Virus record (IMG/VR): IMGVR_UViG_3300002835_000068
Span: 39,273 to 103,272 of that record
DNA length: 64,000 bases
Strand: one strand, 5' to 3'
DNA from: a virus
A model generated the notes under the pieces. The model worked only from the letters and a program-made list of their open reading frames with translations. It had not been told where the DNA came from and did no database searches. The translations under genes were made by a program, and so were the position numbers. Shown piece after piece: positions 36,784 through 45,344 of this stretch (its first letter is position 1; each line of letters starts with the position of its first letter).

Positions 36784-37553
36784 GTGATGTCCCACTTCCT
36801 ATAAAATTTACCCCAACATTCTTAGGTCACTCTGGAATGCTTACTATGCCAGTACCAGCGGTGTCTAAGGTTCCAGAATGGTACAGAAGTCTTGCACGTT
36901 TTGATAGATCAAATGACGATATAACTCTTGGGGTAAATAATAATGTAGGTACTGATGGAGCAATGGTAGCAACAAAAATGTGTATGCCATTTTTTGATGC
37001 ACTAACTGCTGGATATCAGTATGTTCTAGAAGATGATGTATATGTTGACTTAGATAAAGATGGAAAGCCAATCATTTCATGGAAAGGCCAGGTAATGATG
37101 GTAGATAAAAGACCAACGATAGAATTACCAGTACCAGACAATTGTCATCCAATACACTATGGCTGGAGAATGAATTGGTTCTACGAAACTCCTCCAGGAT
37201 ATTCAGTATTGATTACACACCCAATGAATAGGTATGACCTTCCATTTTACACAATGTCTGGTATCGTTGAGTCAGATATATGGGGGCTTCCAGTTTTTAC
37301 AGCCTTCTTTTTAAAAAGAAACTTTATAGGAGTAATACCAAAAGGAACTCCAATATTCCAGATTGTTCCAATTAAAAGAGATTCCTGGGAGTCTGAGTGC
37401 ATCGAGACAGACGAGGCACTTGATAGACATGAACTAGCAGCAGAGAATAGAAGATCACGACTTTATGGATACTACAAACAAACAGCCTGGAGAAAAAAGA
37501 TGTTTGGTGTAAAAAATTCTAAAATAAAAGAAGTTTCACACGACGATGAATGA
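36780..37553 (+). CDS. Hypothetical protein, local trio copy 3
   Basis: A 257-residue protein with a GTG start that overlaps the preceding stop by 4 bases. It repeats the family pattern: VPAVSKVPEWYRSL, KMCMPFFDALTAGY, HYGWRMNWFYETPPGYSVL and GTPIFQIVPIKRDSWE. About 240-260 residues appears to be the family length. Confidence 0.6.
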   Translation: MSDVPLPIKFTPTFLGHSGMLTMPVPAVSKVPEWYRSLARFDRSNDDITLGVNNNVGTDGAMVATKMCMPFFDALTAGYQYVLEDDVYVDLDKDGKPIISWKGQVMMVDKRPTIELPVPDNCHPIHYGWRMNWFYETPPGYSVLITHPMNRYDLPFYTMSGIVESDIWGLPVFTAFFLKRNFIGVIPKGTPIFQIVPIKRDSWESECIETDEALDRHELAAENRRSRLYGYYKQTAWRKKMFGVKNSKIKEVSHDDE

Positions 37554-38406
37554 TATATTAGTTTTGATTTATTCCTACAAAGGTAAAAATCTTAAAGATG
37601 TTGTTGACAATGTTTTTAAAAATTCTAGCGGTAAAAGAAAAATAAAGGTTATAGTATCAGACCAACACCCACTAAACAGAAGAGACACCTTCTCTAGCAT
37701 AGACTGCAGTTACTTTCATATATTTTGGGATTTTATAACAAGTCCATGCCATCATAAAAATTCTTTTATAAGGACAAACCTATCTAAGTATTCTTTAATT
37801 TTGGGAGACTCAGTTATGGTTCCAAAAAATTGGGATGATGATCTTGTTAGTCTTGTAGAAGAAAACAATTGCGTTATTTCTGGATCTGGCAAAACTGTTT
37901 TAGGGATAGAGAGCCTTTTCTTTTTAAAGAAAGAAAACATACATAGTGATAGTTTTTCAGTTACACAATACATAGACAGAGATTTTATCTTTGGGCTAAC
38001 ATCTTTTTTATCAGAAGTTAAATATCCAACCTATCTAAAATATAACGGAGAAGAAGAATCCCTGTCTGTTAAGATTTTTACAAAGGGTGTTGATATATAT
38101 TCTGCCCCATCAAACTACTATAAAAAAGTTTCAGAAAATCTTATAGGTGAAATATATGTCCCATTTTCTTTAAATCATAACTATAATGAGGCAATAAGCC
38201 TTTTGCAAAATGGGTCTAATTCCTTTGAAAATATCAATGGACTAGAAAGAAGTGTAGAAGATTTTAATATTTTTCACGGAAATATATTTCAGCATCTAAA
38301 TAATTTACCATTTCACACTAACGATGTTGAGTATGATCCACAAGCCCTTTCTTTTAATAAGGTAGATGCAAGAAGATATCTAGGCAACACAAAAGCAATC
38401 CATTAA
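37546..38406 (+). CDS. Glycosyltransferase-like protein
   Basis: A 286-residue protein. DILVLIYSYKGKNLKDVVDN with KVIVSDQHP and later KYSLILGDSVMVPKNWDDDL resemble the Rossmann-like start and metal-binding segment of GT2/GT60-type (GlcNAc) glycosyltransferases, although the DxD is poorly defined (GDS). It overlaps the preceding gene by 8 bases. Probably acts in the cytoplasm on a phage or host glycan. Confidence 0.5.
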   Translation: MNDILVLIYSYKGKNLKDVVDNVFKNSSGKRKIKVIVSDQHPLNRRDTFSSIDCSYFHIFWDFITSPCHHKNSFIRTNLSKYSLILGDSVMVPKNWDDDLVSLVEENNCVISGSGKTVLGIESLFFLKKENIHSDSFSVTQYIDRDFIFGLTSFLSEVKYPTYLKYNGEEESLSVKIFTKGVDIYSAPSNYYKKVSENLIGEIYVPFSLNHNYNEAISLLQNGSNSFENINGLERSVEDFNIFHGNIFQHLNNLPFHTNDVEYDPQALSFNKVDARRYLGNTKAIH

Positions 38407-38415
38407 TGGTATAAT
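38407..38415 (+). promoter_or_regulatory. Extended -10 promoter (TGGTATAAT)
   Basis: TGG plus TATAAT at 38410-38415 directly after the stop at 38406, with AAAGGAG as ribosome site before ATG 38433. Confidence 0.6.
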
Positions 38416-38432
38416 TATATAAAGGAGAAAAT

Positions 38433-39125
38433 ATGACAGACTCAGATATGCCTGCAGAGCGCAGGGCAGACCTAAAAGGTGGACATAGAATCCACGTAAT
38501 TAAGAATTTCATAACACCAGAAGACGCACAAACCCTTATTGATGAGCAAAGAAATCCATCATCAACAAACCCTTATCCAGAATACTATAAGAAGAGATTC
38601 GGAGGAACCTCTTTTCCATATAATGATCGTGTAATGGATATCTTAAAGAAGTATGGAGAAAAAGCAAATGAGGTTCATAAAGAACAGAATGCTTTTTATA
38701 ATGATATCTATGTCTTTAAGGCTTTTGGCTCTTGGTGGACTGAGGGAACAAAGGGTGGCCTACATATAGACGCACAAGACCCTGAACCATTTATTGAGTG
38801 GAGTACAATTATCTACTTAAACGGTAACTTAAATCCACAAGAAGAAGAAGATGGGCAAACAATAAGTCCAGACCTAGAGTTTACTGGTGGAAGAATTTAT
38901 TTCCCAAACCAAAACTATGTATATGAGCCAAGAAGATATTCTGCAGTATTTTTCCCTAGCGCTGGAACAGAGTACATTCATGGAATAACTAAGGTTCTAT
39001 CTGGTAACAGACATACAGCATTATATATGCATACAAGTCTTCCTACCCACGCCGATCCAGATTTTATTAAGCCAGGGGTTGTTCCAAAATGGAAGGCTAT
39101 GGGATACCCATTAAATGATGAATGA
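38433..39125 (+). CDS. Prolyl-4-hydroxylase-like 2OG-Fe(II) oxygenase
   Basis: A 230-residue protein. HVIKNFITPEDAQTLIDEQ is the typical entry helix of P4H-type oxygenases; GGLHIDAQDPEPF has the H-x-D pair, GGRIYFPNQN the glycine-rich strand, and FFPSAGTEYIHGITKVLSG the distal His followed by a conserved strand. It starts a probable operon with the next oxygenase and the carbamoyltransferase. Confidence 0.75.
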   Translation: MTDSDMPAERRADLKGGHRIHVIKNFITPEDAQTLIDEQRNPSSTNPYPEYYKKRFGGTSFPYNDRVMDILKKYGEKANEVHKEQNAFYNDIYVFKAFGSWWTEGTKGGLHIDAQDPEPFIEWSTIIYLNGNLNPQEEEDGQTISPDLEFTGGRIYFPNQNYVYEPRRYSAVFFPSAGTEYIHGITKVLSGNRHTALYMHTSLPTHADPDFIKPGVVPKWKAMGYPLNDE

Positions 39126-39783
39126 TTTTGAAATTTTAGATCTTGGTTTAGTTTATTATAAAAATGTAGTAAATGATCCACAGGGTCTGATTAAAAAGAT
39201 CGAAGAACTTGATTCAAGATATCAAGAGGAAAAGCCAGCACCCTTTATGACATCAGTAAAGCCATGGATTCCATGGACGTATGGAGAAGGTTCAAATAAG
39301 GTTACTTTTAATATGCAAAAGTTTATACCACAAGTTAAAGATATTTCAAAAACAGATATCTATTTAAACCAACAAACTTTTATATCAAATGAACTGTTCG
39401 GGGCACTTGATAGAACACTTAGTCACTACTCAACTGAACTTTATCCTTTTGCTGAAAAAAACATAAAGTCTAGAGAAAAGACCATGCATCTGCTTAAATA
39501 TGATAAAACTGGACACCTACCAGCACATCAGGATCAAGGAATTAGTACAAGAGTTTTATCTGTTCTTTTATATCTAAATGATGACTACGAGGGTGGAGAA
39601 ATTGAGTTTAGACATTCTGGGTTAAAGTTTAAGCCAGAGGCAGGAAGCGTACTGTTTTTTCCATCAAACTTCTTATATGTTCATGAGGTGTACCCAGTCA
39701 CAAAGGGTCCAAGGTATGCACTACCAAATTGGTACCATAATGTCCCACTTGAGTTTAAGAGAGACTCAACAGGTGATGAATGA
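39115..39783 (+). CDS. 2OG-Fe(II) oxygenase
   Basis: A 222-residue protein overlapping the previous gene by 11 bases; ATG 39115 or 39118 are both possible. LPAHQDQGISTRVLSVLLYL, EGGEIEFRHSGLKFKPEAGS, LFFPSNFLYVHEVYPVTKGP and RYALPNWYH show H-x-D, the jelly-roll strands, the distal His and the 2OG-binding Arg in canonical order. Its core is close to the minus-strand gene at 52445. Substrate unknown. Confidence 0.82.
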   Translation: MMNDFEILDLGLVYYKNVVNDPQGLIKKIEELDSRYQEEKPAPFMTSVKPWIPWTYGEGSNKVTFNMQKFIPQVKDISKTDIYLNQQTFISNELFGALDRTLSHYSTELYPFAEKNIKSREKTMHLLKYDKTGHLPAHQDQGISTRVLSVLLYLNDDYEGGEIEFRHSGLKFKPEAGSVLFFPSNFLYVHEVYPVTKGPRYALPNWYHNVPLEFKRDSTGDE

Positions 39784-41243
39784 TAATTCTTGGTATTAAC
39801 GAAACCACACATGATGCATCAGTATCTTTAATTAAAGATGGAGAGATACTTTTTGCTGGTCATGCAGAAAGATACAGCAAGGAAAAAAATGATTGGTTTA
39901 CAAATAGAGAACTTATTAAAGATGCTCTTCAATACGGTTATCCAGATCAAATTGCATACTATGAAAAGCCATTACTAAAAAAAACAAGGTTGTTATTAAA
40001 AGGCGGATTCGGTGGAGGTAGACCATGGTTTGAAACAACAGAACTTGGAAAACTGCCAAGAAAAAACTTTAAGCATCACTACTCTCATGCAGCAGCAGGA
40101 TACTATACAAGTAGTTTTGATGATGCTGTAATTGTAGTGTTAGATGCTATTGGTGAGTGGGAAACTTGCAGTGTCTGGGTTGGTGAAGGAGAAAAGATAA
40201 AACATGTTTACTCTGATAGTTACCCTTTTAGTTTTGGCTTGTTTTATTCAGCATTTACACAACTAATAGGTCTAATGCCAAACCAAGAGGAATATATCAT
40301 GATGGGTATGGCTGCCTATGGGGACTGGAAGAAGCATTATCTAAAAGTTAATGCATACTTTGAATCTACAATCTATCAAAAGTATAACTTTCACAAGGGC
40401 ATTCAAGACTGGGGTGTTATTGAAAATGAACAAGACAGATTTGATATAGCAGCAGCCGTTCAGTATGTATATGAAAGAAGGCTATTGGAGTTTATGTCGC
40501 AAGCAAAGTCTAATACAGGTAAAAAGAACTTAGTCTTTATGGGTGGTTGTGCTCTTAACTCATCAGCAAATACAGCCCTGTGGACACTTTTCGATATGAT
40601 TTGGATCATGCCCAACCCTGGAGATGCTGGTAGTTCTTTAGGTGCAGCAGCAGCCTTATACGGAAAACACCTTGACTGGAAGACTCCATATCTTGGCTAT
40701 GATCTTGGAGGAGAGTATCCTGTTCAGCAAATTGTGGACGGTATATTAAAAGATGGAATCGTTGCAGTAGCATCAGGCAAAGCAGAGTATGGCCCAAGAG
40801 CATTAGGAAATAGATCTATCCTTGCCGATCCAAGAGATCCACTCATCAAAGACAAAGTAAACCTAATTAAACAAAGAGAACTTTTTAGGCCCTTTGCCCC
40901 AGTTGTTTTGGCTGAACATGCACATAAATGGTTTGATATGGATTTTGAAAGCCCATACATGCAATATACAGTAAAATGTTTGCAACCAGAAAAGATACCT
41001 TCTGTAGTGCACAAAGATGGAACCTCCAGGGTACAGACGGTCACTAAAGATCAGCACCCAGGATTATATAGAGCAATAAACAAGTTCTACCTTCAAACTG
41101 GTGTTCCAGTTCTTTTAAATACAAGTCTTAATATTAAAGGACAGCCATTGCTTAATGATGAAAATGATATTATTAAGTGGGAAAAAGAATATAATTTTAA
41201 TATATTGGGAGACAAGGGTGTCAGAACATTATTTGATGAGTAG
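39780..41243 (+). CDS. NodU/CmcH-type carbamoyltransferase
   Basis: A 487-residue enzyme. ILGINETTHDASVSLIKDGE and FKHHYSHAAAGYYTSSFDDA belong to the N-terminal ATP/carbamate (Kae1-like) domain with metal-binding His residues; the C-terminal domain has YGPRALGNRSILADPRD and ELFRPFAPVVLAEHA. The family transfers a carbamoyl group from carbamoyl phosphate to a hydroxyl of a sugar or small molecule. Shorter than many relatives but both domains are present. Overlaps neighbours on both sides. Confidence 0.88.
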   Translation: MIILGINETTHDASVSLIKDGEILFAGHAERYSKEKNDWFTNRELIKDALQYGYPDQIAYYEKPLLKKTRLLLKGGFGGGRPWFETTELGKLPRKNFKHHYSHAAAGYYTSSFDDAVIVVLDAIGEWETCSVWVGEGEKIKHVYSDSYPFSFGLFYSAFTQLIGLMPNQEEYIMMGMAAYGDWKKHYLKVNAYFESTIYQKYNFHKGIQDWGVIENEQDRFDIAAAVQYVYERRLLEFMSQAKSNTGKKNLVFMGGCALNSSANTALWTLFDMIWIMPNPGDAGSSLGAAAALYGKHLDWKTPYLGYDLGGEYPVQQIVDGILKDGIVAVASGKAEYGPRALGNRSILADPRDPLIKDKVNLIKQRELFRPFAPVVLAEHAHKWFDMDFESPYMQYTVKCLQPEKIPSVVHKDGTSRVQTVTKDQHPGLYRAINKFYLQTGVPVLLNTSLNIKGQPLLNDENDIIKWEKEYNFNILGDKGVRTLFDE

Positions 41244-42105
41244 TATTTTAAAAAACGATATTGTCGAGTCTTTGTTTTTTAATAATTTAGAAAAAATAGA
41301 AAGAACAGAAAGTGAAAGATTTGTTCACAGAACAGAAAATATAACTAAAAAAGATAAAGCAAATACAGATGTTGAATATCTGTATAATAGTTTTGGTTTT
41401 CGCTCAGATGAATTTAAAAAGGATCATGAAAAGGAGCACATACTTTTTGCTGGCTGTTCAGAAACAGAAGGGATTGGTGGCAACCTGGATTCGGCTTGGG
41501 CACATATGCTTTATTCTAAGATTTTAAAAGAAGTGGAACTGTCTGGATTTTTTAATATAGGACGGGCTGGATGGGGTTATGATAGGATAATTTCAAATAT
41601 TATGTCCTATATAGATTCTTATGGAAAGCCAGATAAAATATTTATTCTTTTCCCAAACATTGGTAGATTTTATAATTGGGATGGGGCTCAATCAAAATAT
41701 CTAGAAGTTTTTGAGTATTCTTCATCAATACCTCCAGAAATTGACGACGAAGAAAAAAAAATATATCCCAAGCACAAAAAAGATTTAAATATAGGAGATC
41801 ATAGAAAACTTTTTATTTCATTTACAATGATATTAAAAATATTTGAAGAGTATTGTTCTTCTTCTGGTATAGAATTGTTTTGGTCCACATGGAATAGTTA
41901 TGATTTAAAAAATTTAGAGAAGGTTAATACTTTTAAGAGATATATCCCTATGAATTGCACTGATTTTTATAAAGAAAAAGAAGACTATCTTTTAAAAATC
42001 TCAAAAGACCGTAAAGACTGGGGGTCAAAAAGAGATGGGCATGCTGGATACCTTCTTCATTTATCCTGGTGTGAAAAATTTTATAGTCAAATAAATTTTG
42101 ACTAA
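41236..42105 (+). CDS. SGNH/GDSL-like hydrolase, copy 2
   Basis: A 289-residue protein starting 8 bases inside the carbamoyltransferase gene. GFRSDEFKKDHEKEHILFAG continues into CSETEGIGGN (block I), then FFNIGRAGWGYDRI, ELFWSTWNSYD and KRDGHAGYLLHLSW with the C-terminal D-x-H. Same plan as the proteins at 33449 and 55181. Likely acts on glycans made or modified by neighbouring genes. Confidence 0.6.
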   Translation: MSSILKNDIVESLFFNNLEKIERTESERFVHRTENITKKDKANTDVEYLYNSFGFRSDEFKKDHEKEHILFAGCSETEGIGGNLDSAWAHMLYSKILKEVELSGFFNIGRAGWGYDRIISNIMSYIDSYGKPDKIFILFPNIGRFYNWDGAQSKYLEVFEYSSSIPPEIDDEEKKIYPKHKKDLNIGDHRKLFISFTMILKIFEEYCSSSGIELFWSTWNSYDLKNLEKVNTFKRYIPMNCTDFYKEKEDYLLKISKDRKDWGSKRDGHAGYLLHLSWCEKFYSQINFD

Positions 42106-42126
42106 ATGGCAGATTAGTGGTATACT
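42098..42126 (+). promoter_or_regulatory. Sigma-70-type promoter of endolysin
   Basis: TTGACT (42098-42103), 17 bases, TATACT (42121-42126) preceded by TGG; start of the mRNA leaves a leader with AAAGGAGG before ATG 42153. Confidence 0.8.
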
Positions 42127-42152
42127 AGAACAATAAACAAAGGAGGCCAGAC

Positions 42153-42803
42153 ATGGCAGCAAAAGGTAGTCTAGAAGCAATCATTGAGGTTGCAAAGAAG
42201 GAAGTGGGCACAATTGAAGGCCCAAAGGATAATGAAACAAAGTACGGCGCTTGGATTAAGGTAAACTTCCAACCATGGTGCCAGTCATTTGTTTCTTGGT
42301 GTGCATTTACTTCGGGAGTAAAGTCATTCCCTAAGTCTGCATCAACAGTTCAAGCAGCAGACTGGTTTAAGAAGAATGAGCGATGGTCAGATGCTCGTAA
42401 TGATGATCCACAAGCAGGAGACTGGATCTATTTTGATTTCCCAGACGATGGTGTAAATCGTATTTCACATGTTGGTCTTTGCATTAAGAACAATGGCGAT
42501 GGAACAATCCAAGTTATTGAAGGAAATACTTCAGGAACTGCAAAGGGAGATCAGCGCAATGGAGGAATGTGTGTTGAGAAGACTCGTGCATATGTTAAGA
42601 ACAACAAGAAGAAGTTAGTTAATGCTGTTGTTGGTTGGGGCCGTCCAGTTTATACTGGTGAAGAAAATGCTCCACTACTAAACAAGTTGGCAGCAACACC
42701 TACACCAGTTAAAACAACTTCAGCAGATGCAGCAAAGAAGTCTGTAAAGCCAGCGGTTAAGAAATCATCTGGTGGCGGAGGAAAAGGTTCGGTGGCACTA
42801 TAA
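42153..42803 (+). CDS. Endolysin, CHAP domain
   Basis: A 216-residue cell-wall hydrolase. Residues ~8-160 form a CHAP domain: PWCQSFVSWCAF carries the nucleophile Cys, ISHVGLCI the His and VIEGNTSG the polar third residue. The C-terminal ~45 residues are Lys/Ala-rich and end in KKSSGGGGKGSVAL, a tail shared with the membrane protein at 52104. It cleaves peptidoglycan amide or peptide bonds. No separate wall-binding domain is recognised; the basic tail may bind the anionic wall. Confidence 0.85.
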   Translation: MAAKGSLEAIIEVAKKEVGTIEGPKDNETKYGAWIKVNFQPWCQSFVSWCAFTSGVKSFPKSASTVQAADWFKKNERWSDARNDDPQAGDWIYFDFPDDGVNRISHVGLCIKNNGDGTIQVIEGNTSGTAKGDQRNGGMCVEKTRAYVKNNKKKLVNAVVGWGRPVYTGEENAPLLNKLAATPTPVKTTSADAAKKSVKPAVKKSSGGGGKGSVAL

Positions 42804-43003
42804 TGGAGTCAACCAAAAGAACACTATTAAAAACAGCAAGTTGGGAGACTTTTCACCTTGTTGGTGTCGCTGGAGTAATTTATCTTTTCACTGGTGAATG
42901 GGAGTATGCAAGTCTTGGTGCTCTTATTTATATAGGTTGGGAAGCACTGGGATATTTCTTGCATGAAAGAGTCTGGGCTAAATTTGGAAAGAGGATCAAG
43001 TAA
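42803..43003 (+). CDS. DUF2061 small membrane protein, copy 1
   Basis: A 66-residue protein starting in the endolysin stop codon. KRTLLKTASWETFHLVGVAG and a C-terminal ALGYFLHERVWAKFGKRIK are the two ends of the DUF2061 family, with two membrane segments. A second copy is at 44373. Unknown function; lysis-region location suggests a membrane role late in infection. Confidence 0.75.
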   Translation: MESTKRTLLKTASWETFHLVGVAGVIYLFTGEWEYASLGALIYIGWEALGYFLHERVWAKFGKRIK

Positions 43004-43110
43004 TGCGTATTAAGATTATTCGTTTTGTTGTAAAAGCACTTGGATACGAATGGTCTGGAGATGAACTCAAACTGCCAGTTTGGTATGTAAAAGAAAAGAA
43101 AAAGAAATAG
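43003..43110 (+). CDS. Tiny basic protein
   Basis: A 35-residue protein whose ATG overlaps the previous stop (TAATG). Sequence features: IKIIRFVVKALGYEWSGDEL and a lysine-rich end. No motif recognised. Confidence 0.45.
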   Translation: MRIKIIRFVVKALGYEWSGDELKLPVWYVKEKKKK

Positions 43111-43114
43111 CACA

Positions 43115-43300
43115 ATGGCGTTGTACGAATACGATTGTATGCCTTGCGGTCAGCGGTATACAAAAGAAAGATCAATTAAAGACAACGATCCAGGGTATGA
43201 TTGTGAAACTTGCAATCTACCGCTGGTTCGTGTATACTCTAATGTAGGAGCAGTTTTCAACGGTAGTGGATTTTATTCCACCGATAATAGAAAGAAGTAG
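43115..43300 (+). CDS. FmdB-type zinc ribbon protein
   Basis: A 61-residue protein. YEYDCMPCGQRYTKERSI followed by CETCNLPLVRVYSN is the FmdB/CxxC-CxxC regulatory-type zinc ribbon. The last residues (GSGFYSTDNRKK) match the usual GSGFYxTD ending of the family. Probably a small regulator or nucleic-acid-binding protein. Confidence 0.85.
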   Translation: MALYEYDCMPCGQRYTKERSIKDNDPGYDCETCNLPLVRVYSNVGAVFNGSGFYSTDNRKK

Positions 43301-43302
43301 AG

Positions 43303-43308
43303 TATACT
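43303..43308 (+). promoter_or_regulatory. -10 element (TATACT)
   Basis: TATACT touches ATG 43309 and is 9 bases from the next in-frame ATG at 43318, which makes 43318 the more likely start on a leaderless mRNA. No -35 seen. Confidence 0.4.
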
Positions 43309-43317
43309 ATGAGTACT

Positions 43318-43566
43318 ATGATTGATACACCTGTAGAAGTTAAAGAGTGGGTACTTAAGGCAACTGACAGATGTGATTCATGTGCAGCAGAAGCATTGGT
43401 TCAGATTACTGGATTAAACGGAGACCTTCTTTTTTGTGGTCACCACTACAACAAAATCATGAATAATCCAGAAGGATACAAAAAAATGATGTCTTTTATG
43501 ATTACTTTGATTGATGAACGAGATAAACTTATTGAAAACAAGGCAAAGGAAGCACCACACGCATGA
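43318..43566 (+). CDS. Small zinc-binding protein of actinobacterial type
   Basis: An 82-residue protein (85 if read from ATG 43309). TDRCDSCAAEALVQITGL followed by LLFCGHHYNKI is a C-x2-C ... C-x-H-H site found in a short family of Actinobacteria and their phages (DUF7455-like, from memory). Supports an actinobacterial host. Overlaps the next gene by 4 bases. Confidence 0.7.
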   Translation: MIDTPVEVKEWVLKATDRCDSCAAEALVQITGLNGDLLFCGHHYNKIMNNPEGYKKMMSFMITLIDERDKLIENKAKEAPHA

Positions 43567-44324
43567 TTATTCAGATTATTGGCCTACCTGGTTCTGGTAA
43601 AACAGAACTGGCTAAGGCCCTAAAAGAACGCATTAACGCTATTCATCTCAATGCAGATGAAGTTCGTGCAACAGTTAATTCAGACCTTGGGTTTACGCCA
43701 GAGGATCGTATTGAGCAAGCACGACGTATGGGAGAGATGGCTCGTCTTATCTCTAAGCAAGGTGTTGCTCCAGTAATTGTAGACTTTGTATGTCCTACAG
43801 ATTTAACTCGTGCAGCATTTGGTAAGCCAGATATCTTGGTGTTTATGGATACAATTGCTGAGGGCAGGTTTGAAGATACAAACAAGATGTTTGAACGACC
43901 AGACAATGCAGATGTATCATTTATTAGTCACAACCTAGATGCTGAAGCAAAGGCATCACACATCATTGATAAGTTTAGTCTTCATGATTGGTCTGCCCCT
44001 ACAACACTTATGCTGGGTAGGTACCAGCCATGGCACGAAGGTCACCACGCCCTTTATAAGGAGGCTGGCAAGAGAACTGACCAAGTACTTCTTGGAGTCC
44101 GCAATACCTACAACACAAGCGAAAAAGATCCTCTTAAGTTTGATCAGGTAAAAGAATATATTGCCAAGGACGACTTTATGGATGGTGCATTAGTATTAAG
44201 ACTACCTAACATTACCAATATTGTATATGGTCGTGATGTAGGATATAAGATTGAGCAAGTAGATTTGGGGGCAGACATTCATGCTATTTCGGCTACGCAA
44301 AAGCGTAAAGAGATGGGTATCTAA
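43563..44324 (+). CDS. APS-kinase-like / nucleotidyltransferase fusion
   Basis: A 253-residue two-domain protein. Residues 1-~135: P-loop GLPGSGKTELAKAL and LNADEVRATVNSDLGFTPED, then RIEQARRMGEMARLI, which closely follow adenylylsulfate kinase (CysC). Residues ~140-253: MLGRYQPWHEGHHAL (H-x-G-H) and ISATQKRKEMG (IS-x-T-x2-R) of the cytidylyl/NMN-adenylyltransferase superfamily. It may make an activated sulfate or another nucleotide-linked donor; two sulfotransferase-like genes lie at 53204 and 53790. The C-terminal domain is far shorter than ATP sulfurylase. Confidence 0.8.
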   Translation: MIIQIIGLPGSGKTELAKALKERINAIHLNADEVRATVNSDLGFTPEDRIEQARRMGEMARLISKQGVAPVIVDFVCPTDLTRAAFGKPDILVFMDTIAEGRFEDTNKMFERPDNADVSFISHNLDAEAKASHIIDKFSLHDWSAPTTLMLGRYQPWHEGHHALYKEAGKRTDQVLLGVRNTYNTSEKDPLKFDQVKEYIAKDDFMDGALVLRLPNITNIVYGRDVGYKIEQVDLGADIHAISATQKRKEMGI

Positions 44325-44372
44325 GGTTTGGAACATAATCAGTAAAGGTCCTAAAAATATGGAGTGGCCAGC

Positions 44373-44576
44373 ATGAATGTATCTAAACAAAGATCAGCAC
44401 TAAAGGCTATTACCTGGCGTATAATTGGAACAGCAGATACATTTGCTATTGCTTGGCTTATAACCAAAGAGCCAGTTACAGCAGGTGCAATCGCAAGTTT
44501 CGAGGTAGTTACAAAAACAATCCTTTATTACTTCCATGAGCGTGGTTGGAATAAAGTTAAATGGGGGAGAAAATAA
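44373..44576 (+). CDS. DUF2061 small membrane protein, copy 2
   Basis: A 67-residue protein; ATG 44373 has GGAG 8 bases upstream. SKQRSALKAITWRIIGTADT and ILYYFHERGWNKVKWGRK are the family ends, closer to the standard DUF2061 consensus than the copy at 42803. Two membrane segments expected. Confidence 0.8.
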   Translation: MNVSKQRSALKAITWRIIGTADTFAIAWLITKEPVTAGAIASFEVVTKTILYYFHERGWNKVKWGRK

Positions 44577-44983
44577 TGTTTGAATATTATGTAAAGAAAG
44601 TAACAAAGGTCGTTGATGGAGATACCATTGATGTCGATATTGATTTAGGGTTTGACATTTCTTTTAGTTCAAGAGTGAGGCTGGCTGGTATTGATACCCC
44701 TGAGTCTCGCACTACAGACAAGGCTGAAAAGGCTTTAGGGCTGGAATCAAAGGCTTATTTGAAGCATGCTATCGACAACGCTAAGAGTGTGGTTATTAAG
44801 ACTGAGAAAATTAACTCATCTGAAAAATATGGTCGCATTCTTGGTTGGGTTTATTTAGATGGCGATACAGAGTCTCTTAATGATAAGATGATTAATGACG
44901 GATATGCCTGGGGATATATGGGTGACACAAAGGTTAAAGACTTTGATGCTCTTGCAAAGGCTAGAAAGAAGTCTGGTAAGTAA
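44576..44983 (+). CDS. Staphylococcal-nuclease-like (SNase) protein
   Basis: A 135-residue protein overlapping the preceding stop. VDGDTIDVDIDLGF, RVRLAGIDTPESR and KYGRILGWVYLDG are the catalytic and structural segments of thermonucleases (Asp, Arg, Glu). No signal peptide, so it acts in the cell, perhaps in host DNA breakdown or repair. Confidence 0.88.
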   Translation: MFEYYVKKVTKVVDGDTIDVDIDLGFDISFSSRVRLAGIDTPESRTTDKAEKALGLESKAYLKHAIDNAKSVVIKTEKINSSEKYGRILGWVYLDGDTESLNDKMINDGYAWGYMGDTKVKDFDALAKARKKSGK

Positions 44984-44984
44984 T

Positions 44985-45323
44985 TTGGAGTTTAAAGACG
45001 AGGACGATGCTATTGAAAAACTGATACTTGCGGGAGCGCTGGAGGTTGCTGGTATAGACATAGATACTGGAGAGCCAGTTTATAATTTTACAGAAAAACT
45101 AATTGACGTAAATCCAGAACTTCATAATGAGGTATCAACATATTTTTCTCGTGAGACTATGGCTTTATGGCAAGAAGGTTTTTTAGATATGGACATAACT
45201 GAAAAAAATCCAATAGTTAGGCTAACTCAAAAAGCATTAGACGAGATAGAGGTAGCAAATCTAAACAAGGATAAGCAGTACACTCTAAAAGAAATAATAA
45301 GAATTATTTCATTAGATAGGTAG
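44985..45323 (+). CDS. Hypothetical protein
   Basis: A 112-residue protein; the likely start is TTG 44985 just after the nuclease stop, since the longer frame runs inside that gene. Acidic, mixed alpha/beta (AIEKLILAGALEVAGIDI). No motif recognised. Confidence 0.5.
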   Translation: MEFKDEDDAIEKLILAGALEVAGIDIDTGEPVYNFTEKLIDVNPELHNEVSTYFSRETMALWQEGFLDMDITEKNPIVRLTQKALDEIEVANLNKDKQYTLKEIIRIISLDR

Positions 45324-45329
45324 TATAAT
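45324..45329 (+). promoter_or_regulatory. -10 element (TATAAT)
   Basis: TATAAT immediately after a stop codon, 15 bases before ATG 45345. The AGGAGG ribosome site at 45335-45340 would lie at or near the very 5' end of the mRNA. Confidence 0.5.
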
Positions 45330-45344
45330 TGTTTAGGAGGAACT

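Noticed and set aside
43563-44324. Full ATP sulfurylase-APS kinase (classical PAPS synthase)
   Set aside because: The C-terminal part is only about 115 residues and has the IS-x-T-x2-R motif of cytidylyl/NMN-adenylyltransferases, not the ATP sulfurylase motifs.
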